From positions 1 to 64,000 of the forward strand of contig CAMBIX010000001.1 of NCBI GenBank assembly GCA_945867815.1: a DNA stretch of 64,000 nt. Direction: 5' to 3'. Origin of the DNA: an uncultured Veillonellaceae bacterium. Lineage in GTDB: Bacteria > Bacillota > Negativicutes > Veillonellales > Veillonellaceae. Below are positions 45,492 through 53,945 of this stretch, in pieces. The notes under the pieces were generated by a model, which had not been told where the DNA came from, did not search any database, and worked only from the letters and a program-made list of their open reading frames with translations. Numbering within the stretch: position 1 is the stretch's first letter; each line of letters opens with the position of its first letter. Made by a program: the position numbers and the translations under genes.

Positions 45492-46979
45492 ATGCGGATT
45501 CAAATTGTTATGCGCTTAATTGGCGGTTTGTTGCTTATTATAGCGGGTGTAACAGTGATTCCTTTTCTTTATGGTATAACCATAGGTGAAGTGTATTGGT
45601 CCTTTCCTGTAACCGCTGTGGCAATAGCCCTTTTGGGGGGCTTACTTGTTTACTTTGGTGAGAAAAGTAGCAGTTACAGCCTACGGGATGGTTTCCTTGT
45701 TGTGAGTGCTATGTGGGTACTGTCGGCTCTTTTTATGGCTGTTCCTTTTTATGCGAGTCATATTATTCCTCATTTTACAGATGCCCTGTTTGAAAGCACA
45801 TCGGGTATTACGGCTACAGGAGCTAGTATTATAGATGACGTTGATTCCCTGCCTAAGTCCTTTATTTTGTGGCGCAGCTTAACCCATTGGTTAGGTGGTA
45901 TGGGGATTGTTGTTTTAATGCTAGCTTTTTTGCGTAATTTGGGGGCTGATTCGGCTCACTTATTTAATGCGGAGGCGTCAGTACCAAGACCGGGTGTTAT
46001 TTTGCCACGTATACAGTCGACAGCGTCTAAGTTATGGCGTATTTACATTGCTTTTACAGTCATGTGTTGCTTGGCTCTCTGGCTGGCAGGTATGAATTTT
46101 TTTGATTCTTTGAATTTTACTTTTTCAACGATTGCGACAGGTGGTTTTGCGCCTACGTCTTCTGGTCTTTTTGCTTATAAAGATGATACCTTGATTCGGG
46201 TTATTTTTATTATCTTTATGATTTTGGCTGGTGGTAATTTTACCGTTTATGATAAGGTTTTACGGCATGGGCCTATGGAGATTATTAGGGACTATGAATA
46301 CCGTATGTATCTAATCGTCTTAGCAATTGGGATTCTTATTATTATGTTTGCCCGCGTGATGCAACAGGGAGATAGTCTAGGTGGGGCCTTTTCAGATAGT
46401 GCCTTTATGTTAATTTCTATGCAGACGGGTAGTGGGTTTGCCTTATCCGATTATGACTATTGGGCGCCATTAGCACAGATGATGCTCTTTTTGTCGACCT
46501 TCTTTGGTGGTTGTAGTGGGTCAACAACGGGTGGGATTAAGATTATCCGTATCATCATTTTGATTAAGAGTGGTATTATTTACTTGCGTAAATCTATTCA
46601 TCCTGAATTAGTACAAGCTGTACGTTTGAGTGGTAAAGTCTTGCCTGCTAAGTGGATACAGCTGTCACAGCAGTTTTTTTTCTTATACATGCTGGTATTT
46701 GCTGTTTCAGCTGTTGGTATTGCAGGGACGGGATTGAGTGTAGGTGAATCCTTGCAATGTGTGGCTGGTATACTAGGGAATGTAGGCTTAGCTTTTGGCA
46801 CCTTAGGACCGACAGATTCTTTTAGTGTATTGCATCCTTTTGCTAAGTGGATTTGTGTCGTAGATATGCTATTAGGACGTTTGGAATTGTTTACCTTGCT
46901 TGTTTTATTGCATCCAGGATTTTGGCGAGGTTATTTTGTTAAACGTCATAAGCAGTCTTACCGGATAGTTAGTGAATAA
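45492..46979 (+). CDS. trkH: Trk potassium transporter membrane subunit TrkH
   Basis: 495 residues, about ten membrane segments and four pore loops carrying Gly filters: SGITATGASI, IATGGFAPTSSG, MQTGSGFALSDY and LGNVGLAFGTLGP. Conserved GGCSGSTTGGIKIIRI after the third loop. Imports K+ with TrkA, 15 bases downstream of it. Confidence 0.96.
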   Translation: MRIQIVMRLIGGLLLIIAGVTVIPFLYGITIGEVYWSFPVTAVAIALLGGLLVYFGEKSSSYSLRDGFLVVSAMWVLSALFMAVPFYASHIIPHFTDALFESTSGITATGASIIDDVDSLPKSFILWRSLTHWLGGMGIVVLMLAFLRNLGADSAHLFNAEASVPRPGVILPRIQSTASKLWRIYIAFTVMCCLALWLAGMNFFDSLNFTFSTIATGGFAPTSSGLFAYKDDTLIRVIFIIFMILAGGNFTVYDKVLRHGPMEIIRDYEYRMYLIVLAIGILIIMFARVMQQGDSLGGAFSDSAFMLISMQTGSGFALSDYDYWAPLAQMMLFLSTFFGGCSGSTTGGIKIIRIIILIKSGIIYLRKSIHPELVQAVRLSGKVLPAKWIQLSQQFFFLYMLVFAVSAVGIAGTGLSVGESLQCVAGILGNVGLAFGTLGPTDSFSVLHPFAKWICVVDMLLGRLELFTLLVLLHPGFWRGYFVKRHKQSYRIVSE

Positions 46980-47010
46980 GTATGGCCTTATAAAATTTTA
47001 TCGATAGGTA

Positions 47011-47039
47011 TTGACAGATAGATAAAAGCTGTGTATGAT
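47011..47039 (+). promoter_or_regulatory. Promoter of the tryptophan T-box transcript
   Basis: TTGACA (47011-47016), 17-bp spacer, TATGAT (47034-47039): near-consensus and intact. Confidence 0.8.
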
Positions 47040-47045
47040 ATAAAC

Positions 47046-47418
47046 AATTTATCAGTGATACATACAAATGTGTTGTGATGAGAGACAAAAAGAATAGGAA
47101 CTTTATAAACCTATGAGATGGAGATAAGAATAGGAAATGCACGTACAGAGAGTGAGCGACGCTGAGAGTCTCATCGTAAACAGCCTATTAAATGGACCAT
47201 TGGGGGTGTGGGGAAAGGCTTGGCCGAGTATTCTACAACGCAACATCTGCGTTATTGATGAGGGATTTGTTGGAATCCTGCGAGAGAGAATAACGAGTAA
47301 TCGGTATTTCAAACAAGGTGGCACCACGTATAGAGTAGGAGTAGTGTGTAGTTTACATTCTATTTATGAACATATGACGTCCTTGGTAAAGAGTAAGTTC
47401 TTTACTGAGGGCGTTTTT
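47046..47418 (+). promoter_or_regulatory. T-box riboswitch, tryptophan-specific
   Basis: Stem I begins near AGATGGAGATAAG and contains AGAGAGTGAGCGACGCTGAGAG. The specifier-loop codon is TGG (47193-47195), followed by ACC. The T-box sequence AAGGTGGCACCACG is at 47315-47328; its TGGC bulge would pair with the GCCA end of an uncharged tRNA, matching the G73 discriminator of bacterial tRNA-Trp. A terminator follows: 12-bp stem 47381-47392 with 47399-47410, then GCGTTTTT. Uncharged tRNA-Trp would allow read-through. What lies downstream are only trp gene fragments. Confidence 0.93.
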
Positions 47419-47524
47419 GTCGTTAGAAAGATATGTATTGCCTGTTAGGAGATAGGAGAAATAGTAGGTATGAAATCGATAAAAAGACTAGGGATCTAGA
47501 GCTGTGAGATTATAGAATGTACCC

Positions 47525-47694
47525 TTAGAAGGAGTAAAAGCATTAGCTCAGGCTAAGTATGTAGAAGAGAGAAAGAGTCCATCTTATCGTGCCTTTCCGT
47601 TTGAAGAGGCCAAGCTTATACGTCAGAGTATGCCCGTTTACATGGGGGCGGTGGGTGTCTTTGTGAATGAAGAGCTCAGTCAACTTATAAAAAT
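47525..47694 (+). pseudogene. trpF: trpF fragment (phosphoribosylanthranilate isomerase)
   Basis: The frame starting LEGVKALAQAKYVEE reads KSPSYRAF (family KSPRY-) and AKLIRQSMPVYMGAVGVFVNEE, the N-terminal third of TrpF with its GVFVN strand. The upstream start (MK-CGL motif) is disrupted by a stop and the frame runs into trpA sequence at about 47695. Cannot encode an enzyme. Confidence 0.8.
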
Positions 47695-47695
47695 A

Positions 47696-47907
47696 CAGGT
47701 CGGTATATACAAGTCATAGCTGAGGCTGGTGCTGATTTGATTGAAATAGGGATTCCTTTTTCTGATCCTGTTGCTGAGGGTGGTGTCATACAAGAGGCAT
47801 CTATGCAGGCTTTAGCTAAAGGGGTAACAACAGATAAAATTTTTAATATGGTAGAATCTATCAGAGATAAGGTGAATATACCACGGCAATATCTGTCCAT
47901 CTTTTGA
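47696..47907 (+). pseudogene. trpA: trpA fragment (tryptophan synthase alpha)
   Basis: RYIQVIAEAGADLIEIGIPFSDPVAEGG and VIQEASMQALAKGVTT then IFNMVESIRDKVNIP are diagnostic of TrpA residues ~25-95, including the catalytic Glu in IEIG. It lacks the start and ends at TGA 47905-47907 after ~70 codons. Joined directly to the trpF piece, so trpB and the rest were deleted. Confidence 0.85.
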
Positions 47908-48184
47908 AGAACCGCATGAACACGGGCTTTGTGGCATATCAGAATAGAAAAATACTACTGTTTTACTACCAACATACAATATGCAGTAGTTAATAAAACT
48001 ATATATACAATATAATGATAAAAAGAGCTATCATATGGTGACGGCTCTTTTTTTATGAATCAGTGAAAGATATAGGCATCATGGTAAAGAATATTGAAGA
48101 GCGCTAGATTAACGTTGATGAGGCAGTGGGATGTTTTGTATAAAATCAACTGCAATCTGGAAATACAACAAAACAAATCAATTG
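47908..48184. other. Non-coding gap between trp remnants and defence island
   Basis: AT-rich, no gene seen. It holds a terminator-like hairpin (48021-48054). Short in-frame words (DIGIMVKNIEER near 48066-48107) could be further trpA debris but are too short to assign. Confidence 0.5.
48021..48054 (+). terminator. Intrinsic terminator after the trp remnants
   Basis: AGAGCTATCA/TGACGGCTCT stem (one mismatch, one wobble) flanked by A and T runs (seven T from 48048). Confidence 0.75.
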
Positions 48185-48214
48185 TATATTTTGGTATTTA
48201 AATACCAAAATATA
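48185..48214. promoter_or_regulatory. 30-bp perfect palindrome, probable operator
   Basis: Each 15-base half reads TATATTTTGGTATTT and its complement, centred between 48199 and 48200. It ends one base before the -35 box of the next promoter. The TTTGGTATT/AATACCAAA core looks like a dimeric repressor or activator site. No regulator gene is adjacent. Confidence 0.75.
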
Positions 48215-48215
48215 G

Positions 48216-48244
48216 TTGACAAAAATATTGAGCCGTGATATTAT
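48216..48244 (+). promoter_or_regulatory. Promoter of the methylase-like island genes
   Basis: TTGACA (48216-48221), 17-bp spacer, TATTAT (48239-48244); start codon 36 bases downstream. Confidence 0.8.
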
Positions 48245-48280
48245 GTTTTCAAGGAAGAAGAAAAGTCAGAGGTGATCGCA

Positions 48281-49885
48281 ATGAGTCAGACGAAAATCAA
48301 TGATAGTACATGGAGGTATATCGATTCATTAAAGGGGTATATGACGCCGGAAGCATATCTATCTGCTGCCTTGCTTACAGATGAGGTAATGCATTCAGCA
48401 AAGGACAAATCGTCATCATCCTTATATACAAGGCTGCTTCAATGTGCTGATAAGGCTGGTGTGGCTAACCCATTTCCAAACGAGGGTGTGTTCTATGATT
48501 TTTACAGGCTTGTGTCGGAGGGTGGAAAGTTTAATTGGGGTCAGCTTTTGAAGTTGACCATGGAATATATAAGGATACCGGTTCTTCCTAAAGCATTGGT
48601 AACACTTATGATGGAAGCATTTAGAAAGAAGCGCGGAACGGTAATGATTACGGAAGCAGAGAAGTTTGCTGCTTATTTATCCGGGATCATTGAAGAACAT
48701 CCTGATTCAAAATTCCTTTTGACAACACAGGATCAAGATTATCAAAAAGTCTTGGAGAAGATGTGTGATGGATATAAGAACGTTAGCGTCACCCTTACTA
48801 ATATCTATCACTATGAGTTTATCAATAAGCGTTTCGATTTAATCCTTTCAAATCCCATATTTGGTGGAAGAGATCTTGTTGATGACTCTCATTTCATTTG
48901 CCGGGAGACAGACTTTGTCGCCTTAGAAAATCTGTCCCTGCATTTAAATACTGGAGGATTACTTGAAATCGTGCTTCCAGCAAGGATTTCCTTTGCCGCG
49001 GGAAAGGCTGCTGATTTAAGACAGTTCATTCAGTCAAATTACTCTATTCGGGAACTGTCCGAACTTCCGGAAGGGACCTTCAATCGCACGAATATAAAAA
49101 CTTACCTGCTTAAAGTAGAGAATACAAGACCCTCTGAGGATGAAGATATCGATATAAAGAGATATTCGGCCGGCGATCGAAAGAACCGAAGAGAACAGCT
49201 CTCTTCACTGAATGTTGAGGATGATACATTTGTGATGCTCCCAGAACTTGAAGAACAGGGGAACTGGAGTGTTGATCGAATCTTTGCAAAGCAAGATGAG
49301 GATTTTGTAGCCTTTCAGAATTCAGCTACTAGAAAAGAACTATTAAAAAATGTAGCTGAAGTTTTTAGAGGAAAAGCCGTGAGAGGCAAAGACCCGGATG
49401 GCAATGTTGGTGTTGTCAACATCTCAAACATAGAAGCTTTCGATATTGATTATGACGGCCTTGATAAGATTTCACTTGATGATCGTAAAATCGCAACCTA
49501 TATTCTTGAAGACGGAGACATCCTTCTTCCAGCTAGAGGTACGGCAATACGAACAGCGGTTTTTCACAAACAGCCATATACATGTATTGCTTCTTCAAAT
49601 CTGATTGTGATCAGGCCCAATAGTGAGCTATTAGACAGTACTTATCTGAAAATTTTCATTGATAGTCCAATCGGAAAAAAACTGGTGACCGGAACACAGC
49701 AAGGATTATCAACGATGAATATCAGTTACAAAGATCTGGGAGATATTGAAATCCCGCTGCCGCCGCTCGAAAAGCAACAGCGCATAGCAAAAACATATTT
49801 AGAAGAATTAAAAAATTATCAAGAAACCGTTCGGAATGCCGAAAGACGGTGGGAATCGGTGTTGAAAAAAGTTCAGCAATTTTGA
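48281..49885 (+). CDS. Methylase-specificity fusion protein related to type I R-M
   Basis: 535 residues. N-terminal helical region (1-130); a methyltransferase-like region with motif IV DLILSNPIFGG (~186-196) and LNTGGLLEIVLPARISF; then a single type I S-subunit-like target-recognition domain (~350-500, with NVAEVFRGKAV, ILEDGDILLPARG, LSTMNISYKDLGDIEIPLPPLEKQQRIA) and a closing helix. The SAM-binding motif I (FxGxG) expected ahead of NPIF is not visible: that place reads KFLLTTQDQDYQKV. It may therefore be a degenerate or non-catalytic partner, or bind SAM atypically. ATG 48281 follows AGAGGTGAT; the earlier GTG is part of that site. Next gene is 18 bases downstream. Confidence 0.8.
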   Translation: MSQTKINDSTWRYIDSLKGYMTPEAYLSAALLTDEVMHSAKDKSSSSLYTRLLQCADKAGVANPFPNEGVFYDFYRLVSEGGKFNWGQLLKLTMEYIRIPVLPKALVTLMMEAFRKKRGTVMITEAEKFAAYLSGIIEEHPDSKFLLTTQDQDYQKVLEKMCDGYKNVSVTLTNIYHYEFINKRFDLILSNPIFGGRDLVDDSHFICRETDFVALENLSLHLNTGGLLEIVLPARISFAAGKAADLRQFIQSNYSIRELSELPEGTFNRTNIKTYLLKVENTRPSEDEDIDIKRYSAGDRKNRREQLSSLNVEDDTFVMLPELEEQGNWSVDRIFAKQDEDFVAFQNSATRKELLKNVAEVFRGKAVRGKDPDGNVGVVNISNIEAFDIDYDGLDKISLDDRKIATYILEDGDILLPARGTAIRTAVFHKQPYTCIASSNLIVIRPNSELLDSTYLKIFIDSPIGKKLVTGTQQGLSTMNISYKDLGDIEIPLPPLEKQQRIAKTYLEELKNYQETVRNAERRWESVLKKVQQF

Positions 49886-49903
49886 TTATGAGGAGGTTTT
49901 AGT

Positions 49904-51478
49904 GTGCTAGGCGCGATAATTGGAGATACGGTTGGTTCCCGCTTTGAGTGGCACAACCATAGAAGTAAAGAGTTTGATTTCCTTACATATAAATGTGAAC
50001 TGACAGATGACAGTATTATAACTCTTGCTATAGCAAAGGCTGTTTTGAAAAGTGAAGGTGACATAAACAAACTGCCGAATCTGGCGGTGCGCTATATGCA
50101 GCAGCTTGGCCATCTTTACCCGGATGCTGGTTACGGCGGAGCTTTTCGAAAATGGCTCAACTCAAACAATCCAAAGCCATACGGCAGTTTTGGGAACGGA
50201 GCAGCGATGCGTGTTTCTCCGGTAGGATTTGCAGCGGACAGCCTGGATGAAGCAATAGCAATGTCCAAGGCCGTAACCATGGTGACACATAATCATCCGG
50301 AAGGCCTGAAAGGCGCAGAAGCAACGACAGTCGCTATTTTTATGGCGCTGCATGGAAAGAGCATGCTGGAGATTCGTGATTATATCGATAAGAACTACTA
50401 TCCGATGAACTTCACACTTGATGGTATCCGAGACAGTTATCAGTTTAATGAGACTTGCCAGAACACCGTGCCCCAGGCAATGATGGCATTTTTCGAATCT
50501 ACAGGATTTGAGGATGCAATCAGAAACGCCATCTCTATTGGCGGTGACAGTGATACCCTTGCGGCAATTACAGGGGGAATTGCGGAGGCTTATTATGGCA
50601 TACCTTCTGAAATCAGAAAACATGAGCTTACTTTCCTAGACGAAAGTAAGCTCGCTATACTGGTCGAATTCGAGAATAAGTACAAGCCGATCATGGAAAA
50701 GAAGATTGGAAATGATGTGAGTGTTCCTATCGAACGAAGTGCAGACATCAAGGTTGAGAAGGGCTCCAGGGAATCGATGATGGAAAAAGCGGTTCAGGCA
50801 GCCGATAAGGATATAGAAAACGCTGAGGTGTCCGTAGAAGAAACATCCAGTCAGAAACTTTTCAATTTCTTATACGAGGACTGCAATATCCTTCGCGGGC
50901 CGATCAACCAAGATGAGTACAAATCTTATGTAACGCCTATTCTGTTTTTCAAACGCCTGTCTGATGTATATGATGAGGAACATGAGAAGGCATTGAAGGA
51001 ATCTGGAGGCGACGAGGAGTTTGCAAGTTTTGACGAAAATTACAGCTTTGTTATTCCGAAAGGTTGCCATTGGAATGATGTGAGAAATGTCACACAGAAT
51101 GTTGGACAAGCAATCGTAAAAGCGATGAGTGGCATTGAGCGTGCTAATCCGGAGTACCTTTCTGGGGTGTTCTCAAGTTTCGACGACGCGAACTGGACGG
51201 ATAAGAATAAGCTCAGCGACGAAAGACTGAAAAACCTGATCGAGCATATGTCCAAGTTAAAGGTGGGTAATAACAATTACTCCGCTGACGTGATGGGCGA
51301 TGCTTATGAGTACCTGATCAAAAAGTTTGCAGACTTATCAAAGAAGAACGCCGGAGAATTCTATACACCGCGAACAGTTGTGAAGCTCATGGTTATGCTC
51401 TTGGACCCGCAAGCTGGAGATACAGTTTATGAGCAAAGATGCTTGGGATTGATACAATTTAAAGGAAGGTATGCATAG
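49904..51478 (+). CDS. ADP-ribosylglycohydrolase-HsdM fusion, truncated
   Basis: 524 residues. Residues 1-245: ADP-ribosylglycohydrolase (DraG-like) with GAIIGDTVGSRFE (3-15), TDDS (34-37), HNHPEG (129-134) and GGDSDT (213-218), the metal- and substrate-binding motifs, all present. Residues 246-314: charged linker. Residues 315-524: HsdM N-terminal domain (LFNFLYEDCNILRGPI...VTPILFFKRLSDVYDEE) running into the methylase core GEFYTPRTVVKLMVMLLDPQAGDTVYE. It then breaks just where the SAM motif (DPxCGTGG) should follow, ending EQRCLGLIQFKGRYA. The rest of hsdM plus hsdS and hsdR are missing. GTG 49904 follows AGGAGG by 8 bases. Could be a pseudogene for methylation while the hydrolase part remains intact. 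Confidence 0.85.
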   Translation: MLGAIIGDTVGSRFEWHNHRSKEFDFLTYKCELTDDSIITLAIAKAVLKSEGDINKLPNLAVRYMQQLGHLYPDAGYGGAFRKWLNSNNPKPYGSFGNGAAMRVSPVGFAADSLDEAIAMSKAVTMVTHNHPEGLKGAEATTVAIFMALHGKSMLEIRDYIDKNYYPMNFTLDGIRDSYQFNETCQNTVPQAMMAFFESTGFEDAIRNAISIGGDSDTLAAITGGIAEAYYGIPSEIRKHELTFLDESKLAILVEFENKYKPIMEKKIGNDVSVPIERSADIKVEKGSRESMMEKAVQAADKDIENAEVSVEETSSQKLFNFLYEDCNILRGPINQDEYKSYVTPILFFKRLSDVYDEEHEKALKESGGDEEFASFDENYSFVIPKGCHWNDVRNVTQNVGQAIVKAMSGIERANPEYLSGVFSSFDDANWTDKNKLSDERLKNLIEHMSKLKVGNNNYSADVMGDAYEYLIKKFADLSKKNAGEFYTPRTVVKLMVMLLDPQAGDTVYEQRCLGLIQFKGRYA

Positions 51479-51514
51479 CCTAAAATTCCATATTTAGCGA
51501 GGTTTTAATGTATC

Positions 51515-51537
51515 CCGGCAGAAAGCCGGCTTTTTTT
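51515..51537 (+). terminator. Terminator hairpin after the truncated fusion gene
   Basis: CCGGC/GCCGG stem with AGAAA loop followed by a run of seven T. Confidence 0.7.
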
Positions 51538-51597
51538 ATGCCCGAAAATAGAGCTGACGTATGTTGAGGATGAAAACTGGTGGGGAGCAATATGAAT

Positions 51598-51638
51598 ACG
51601 GCAGTAACGATAGCTTTTTATCGTTACTGCCGTTTTTT
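51598..51638 (+). terminator. Strong intrinsic terminator between convergent operons
   Basis: Perfect 15-bp stem (51598-51612 with 51619-51633), 6-base loop, six T. It separates the rightward methylase cassette from the leftward ABC-3C operon. Confidence 0.9.
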
Positions 51639-51658
51639 CATATTACAAAAGGGTAATC

Positions 51659-53491
51659 TTATTCGATATTAAATACATCATTTAAAAAACCGTATCGGCC
51701 TACATATTTATTTCCGGTGAACTCAATTATATGAATCCCATTGGCTGGATTTTCCTTAGGAATAAAAGGCATCCGTTCTTTTTGTTCAATCATGATTACT
51801 TGGCGAGATAACGCATGTTCGACCAGATACTGAATGAAATTATGCTTAATAGTGTTTGCTTTCTGGATTTGTTCAGATTCTGATAATTGGGTTAACGATG
51901 AGTCGGATGCAAAGAAATATGGAGCATAGCCGTTTTGCTCGATAATGTATTCACTCATAGCATAAGTAGTTATTGTGTTAAGAAGTGCACAAAAGCCACC
52001 GCCCATTGTAGCTGGCTTACTCTTACCATTTATTTCAATGTCGAAATTTTGCATGTTTAATCGCGCGGTATTGGCGCCACCAATCTTGGACGCAGTTAGA
52101 ATCTTTATTAGATTTTCTTCGAATCCGTGAATAAGATCATAGTCAAAGAAATCGGCTATTTTTCGTTTAGTGATAACTGGGTCTTCTTCAGTTTCTTTAT
52201 CGAACAATTCCTTCCTATATTGAAGTTCATTTTGCTGTAGACATTCCAGTTCGCCAGAAATTCGCATGAAATTCATTTTTTCTTCCAATTCTTGTTGAAT
52301 ATTGAATAACTGGGGAGTAAGTTCATTCGATATCAATGAATCAATTTTATTTTTTTGTTCCTCTAGCTTGTTTATATTCAGTAGCACCCCCTGTCTCTTT
52401 TTTTCGACGCTTTCTTTAGCTTTGAATAATCCTTCAATATGAGTCTTTATTTTTTTCAGTTCTACAGAAGATGCTTCTATGTATTTAGTATCAGGTGGGG
52501 TGGTGATTTTGGAATTGCAAAACGGACAGTGTGCAACTGTAGGAAATTTCTGAGATGCTAAGCTACCATCTATTATGAATTCTAATCTATGTATATCTGA
52601 TTGATATTGTTGATGGAGAATGGAAAAATTGTGAATTACAGTTTCGCATTCAGAGAGTTTACCATTTAAATCATAAATCTTAGACATGATGGAATGTCCT
52701 TTGGATACGGCTGTATCAATGTGATTTTTAATTTGTTGAATTTGTTTTTTCAATTCTTTTATGGCATTAGGAATATCTACAATTTCACATTGAGATGCGG
52801 CTTTTTCTAATTCAGCCCGTCGCTTACTTAAATCATCTAATTTCTCTTGTATGTATGTGAGAAGAGCTTTTTTCTTTGCCTTGCTTATAGCCGGATCTTC
52901 TTGCTTTTGCAAATTATTAGCGTCTTTACCAGTTAATAAAAATAAAAGGGTAGCTATTGACGGTGTCGGTGCGTTCCATCCGGGCGTGATAAGTGGAGAG
53001 GTTTCTCTGGCAATATCAGCCTGGCGAAGAAAGAAAAAATGTAATATGGTTCGCCAGGATAAATTTTGGGTGGTTCCTTTCTCTGAAGATAGGATTTTAT
53101 GCTCAGAATCAATCCCCAAAAGAGATAGAAATACAGAATTAATATTTTTTTTAGCTGTATTGGAAACACTATAACGTCCGTTTTTAATAGATGGATCTGA
53201 ACTGATTACTTCTATTTTACTATCACCAATTTTTCTATTAAGTGTTACGGACCCTCCTTGAGTTGTAAGTTCCAGTGATATTAATTCATATCCATTATTG
53301 GCATCAAGAACTTTAGATGGATGCGTTTTGCTTGGTGATGCTCCAAGAGCATAGTCCAAACAATCCATTATAAAGCTTTTCCCGGTATTGGATGGGCCAA
53401 TGATAAGGTTGAATCCTGGATTAAATTCAATTATGGAACTTTGGTGTTGTCCACCAGAAACTATCAATTTATTCAAATAAAATCTATTCAT
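51659..53491 (-). CDS. ABC-3C system SMC/Rad50-like ATPase (DUF3732)
   Basis: 610 residues. Walker A GPSNTGKS (32-39) after FNPGFNLII, long coiled-coil arms (~200-440), and a CPFC motif near 322-325 at the arm tip resembling a Rad50 zinc hook. The C-terminal lobe has an ABC signature-like MGGGFCALLNTITTYAMSEYI and FFASDSSLTQL at the Walker B/D-loop position, without the usual Glu after Asp. Matches the ATPase of ABC-three-component conflict systems, thought to act as DNA- or complex-sensing motor. ATG 53491 is preferred because AGGAGG lies 6 bases upstream; the ATG at 53497 is too close. Last gene of a three-gene operon, overlapping the middle gene by 8 bases. Confidence 0.88.
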   Translation of the reverse strand: MNRFYLNKLIVSGGQHQSSIIEFNPGFNLIIGPSNTGKSFIMDCLDYALGASPSKTHPSKVLDANNGYELISLELTTQGGSVTLNRKIGDSKIEVISSDPSIKNGRYSVSNTAKKNINSVFLSLLGIDSEHKILSSEKGTTQNLSWRTILHFFFLRQADIARETSPLITPGWNAPTPSIATLLFLLTGKDANNLQKQEDPAISKAKKKALLTYIQEKLDDLSKRRAELEKAASQCEIVDIPNAIKELKKQIQQIKNHIDTAVSKGHSIMSKIYDLNGKLSECETVIHNFSILHQQYQSDIHRLEFIIDGSLASQKFPTVAHCPFCNSKITTPPDTKYIEASSVELKKIKTHIEGLFKAKESVEKKRQGVLLNINKLEEQKNKIDSLISNELTPQLFNIQQELEEKMNFMRISGELECLQQNELQYRKELFDKETEEDPVITKRKIADFFDYDLIHGFEENLIKILTASKIGGANTARLNMQNFDIEINGKSKPATMGGGFCALLNTITTYAMSEYIIEQNGYAPYFFASDSSLTQLSESEQIQKANTIKHNFIQYLVEHALSRQVIMIEQKERMPFIPKENPANGIHIIEFTGNKYVGRYGFLNDVFNIE

Positions 53492-53945
53492 GAGCATCCT
53501 CCTGCAAAGACTGGAGTGTATATCGATTGATTTCTTTTAACATATATGACTCTGACAACCTATAGGCATCTACTACAGTTTCAACAGCTAATCGATATTC
53601 TTCAGCATATGAAACTTTAAGTTCGTTAACAAAATCAAGACCCTTAGGAGTTATTTGGAATAAATAACCTTTTTTGGATGTCTTAAACCTTATGCATCTT
53701 TTAAGAACTAGGTTTTTCACGGCTTTCGATACAATTGACTTTCGTGCTAAAAATTCGCTGAATCTGTAAGTTCCGTACCCATGCAGATTTTCGTCCAGCA
53801 ATCCAAAATCTGCTGCGTATACGGCAATGAAATCAACTTCACATATTTGCATAATCGTTATTGAACGATTTTTAACTTTGCTTAATAAGAGCAGGACACG
53901 CAATGCCATTTCAAAGGCAGAGCTAATAGCCTTAGTATTATCCAT
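53484..53945 (-). CDS. ABC-3C system middle component
   Basis: 153 residues. Small, basic, mostly helical with a winged-helix look: FEMALRVLLLLSKVKNRSITIMQICEVDFIAVYAADFG, then RFSEFLARKSIVSKAVKNLVLKRCIRFKTSKKGYLFQITPKGLDFV. This layout corresponds to the middle component (MC2-like) of ABC-3C systems, which connects the ATPase with the effector protein. Overlaps the upstream gene by 8 bases and the ATPase gene by 8. Confidence 0.8.
   Translation of the reverse strand: MDNTKAISSAFEMALRVLLLLSKVKNRSITIMQICEVDFIAVYAADFGLLDENLHGYGTYRFSEFLARKSIVSKAVKNLVLKRCIRFKTSKKGYLFQITPKGLDFVNELKVSYAEEYRLAVETVVDAYRLSESYMLKEINRYTLQSLQEDAHE

Larger units (their letters stand above)
51479..51658. other. Gap with two terminators and a possible gene tail
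   Basis: After the truncation point a short open frame reads KIELTYVEDENWWGAI then stop (about 51544-51594), possibly the 3' end of a deleted gene of the same cassette; too short to assign. Confidence 0.4.

Noticed and set aside
47137-47448. 103-residue open frame through the T-box
   Set aside because: It lies in a structured leader and has no protein-family likeness.
47902-47935. Possible sixth palindromic element (GGGCTTTGTGGCAT tail)
   Set aside because: Only the tail is loosely similar; no matching left arm.
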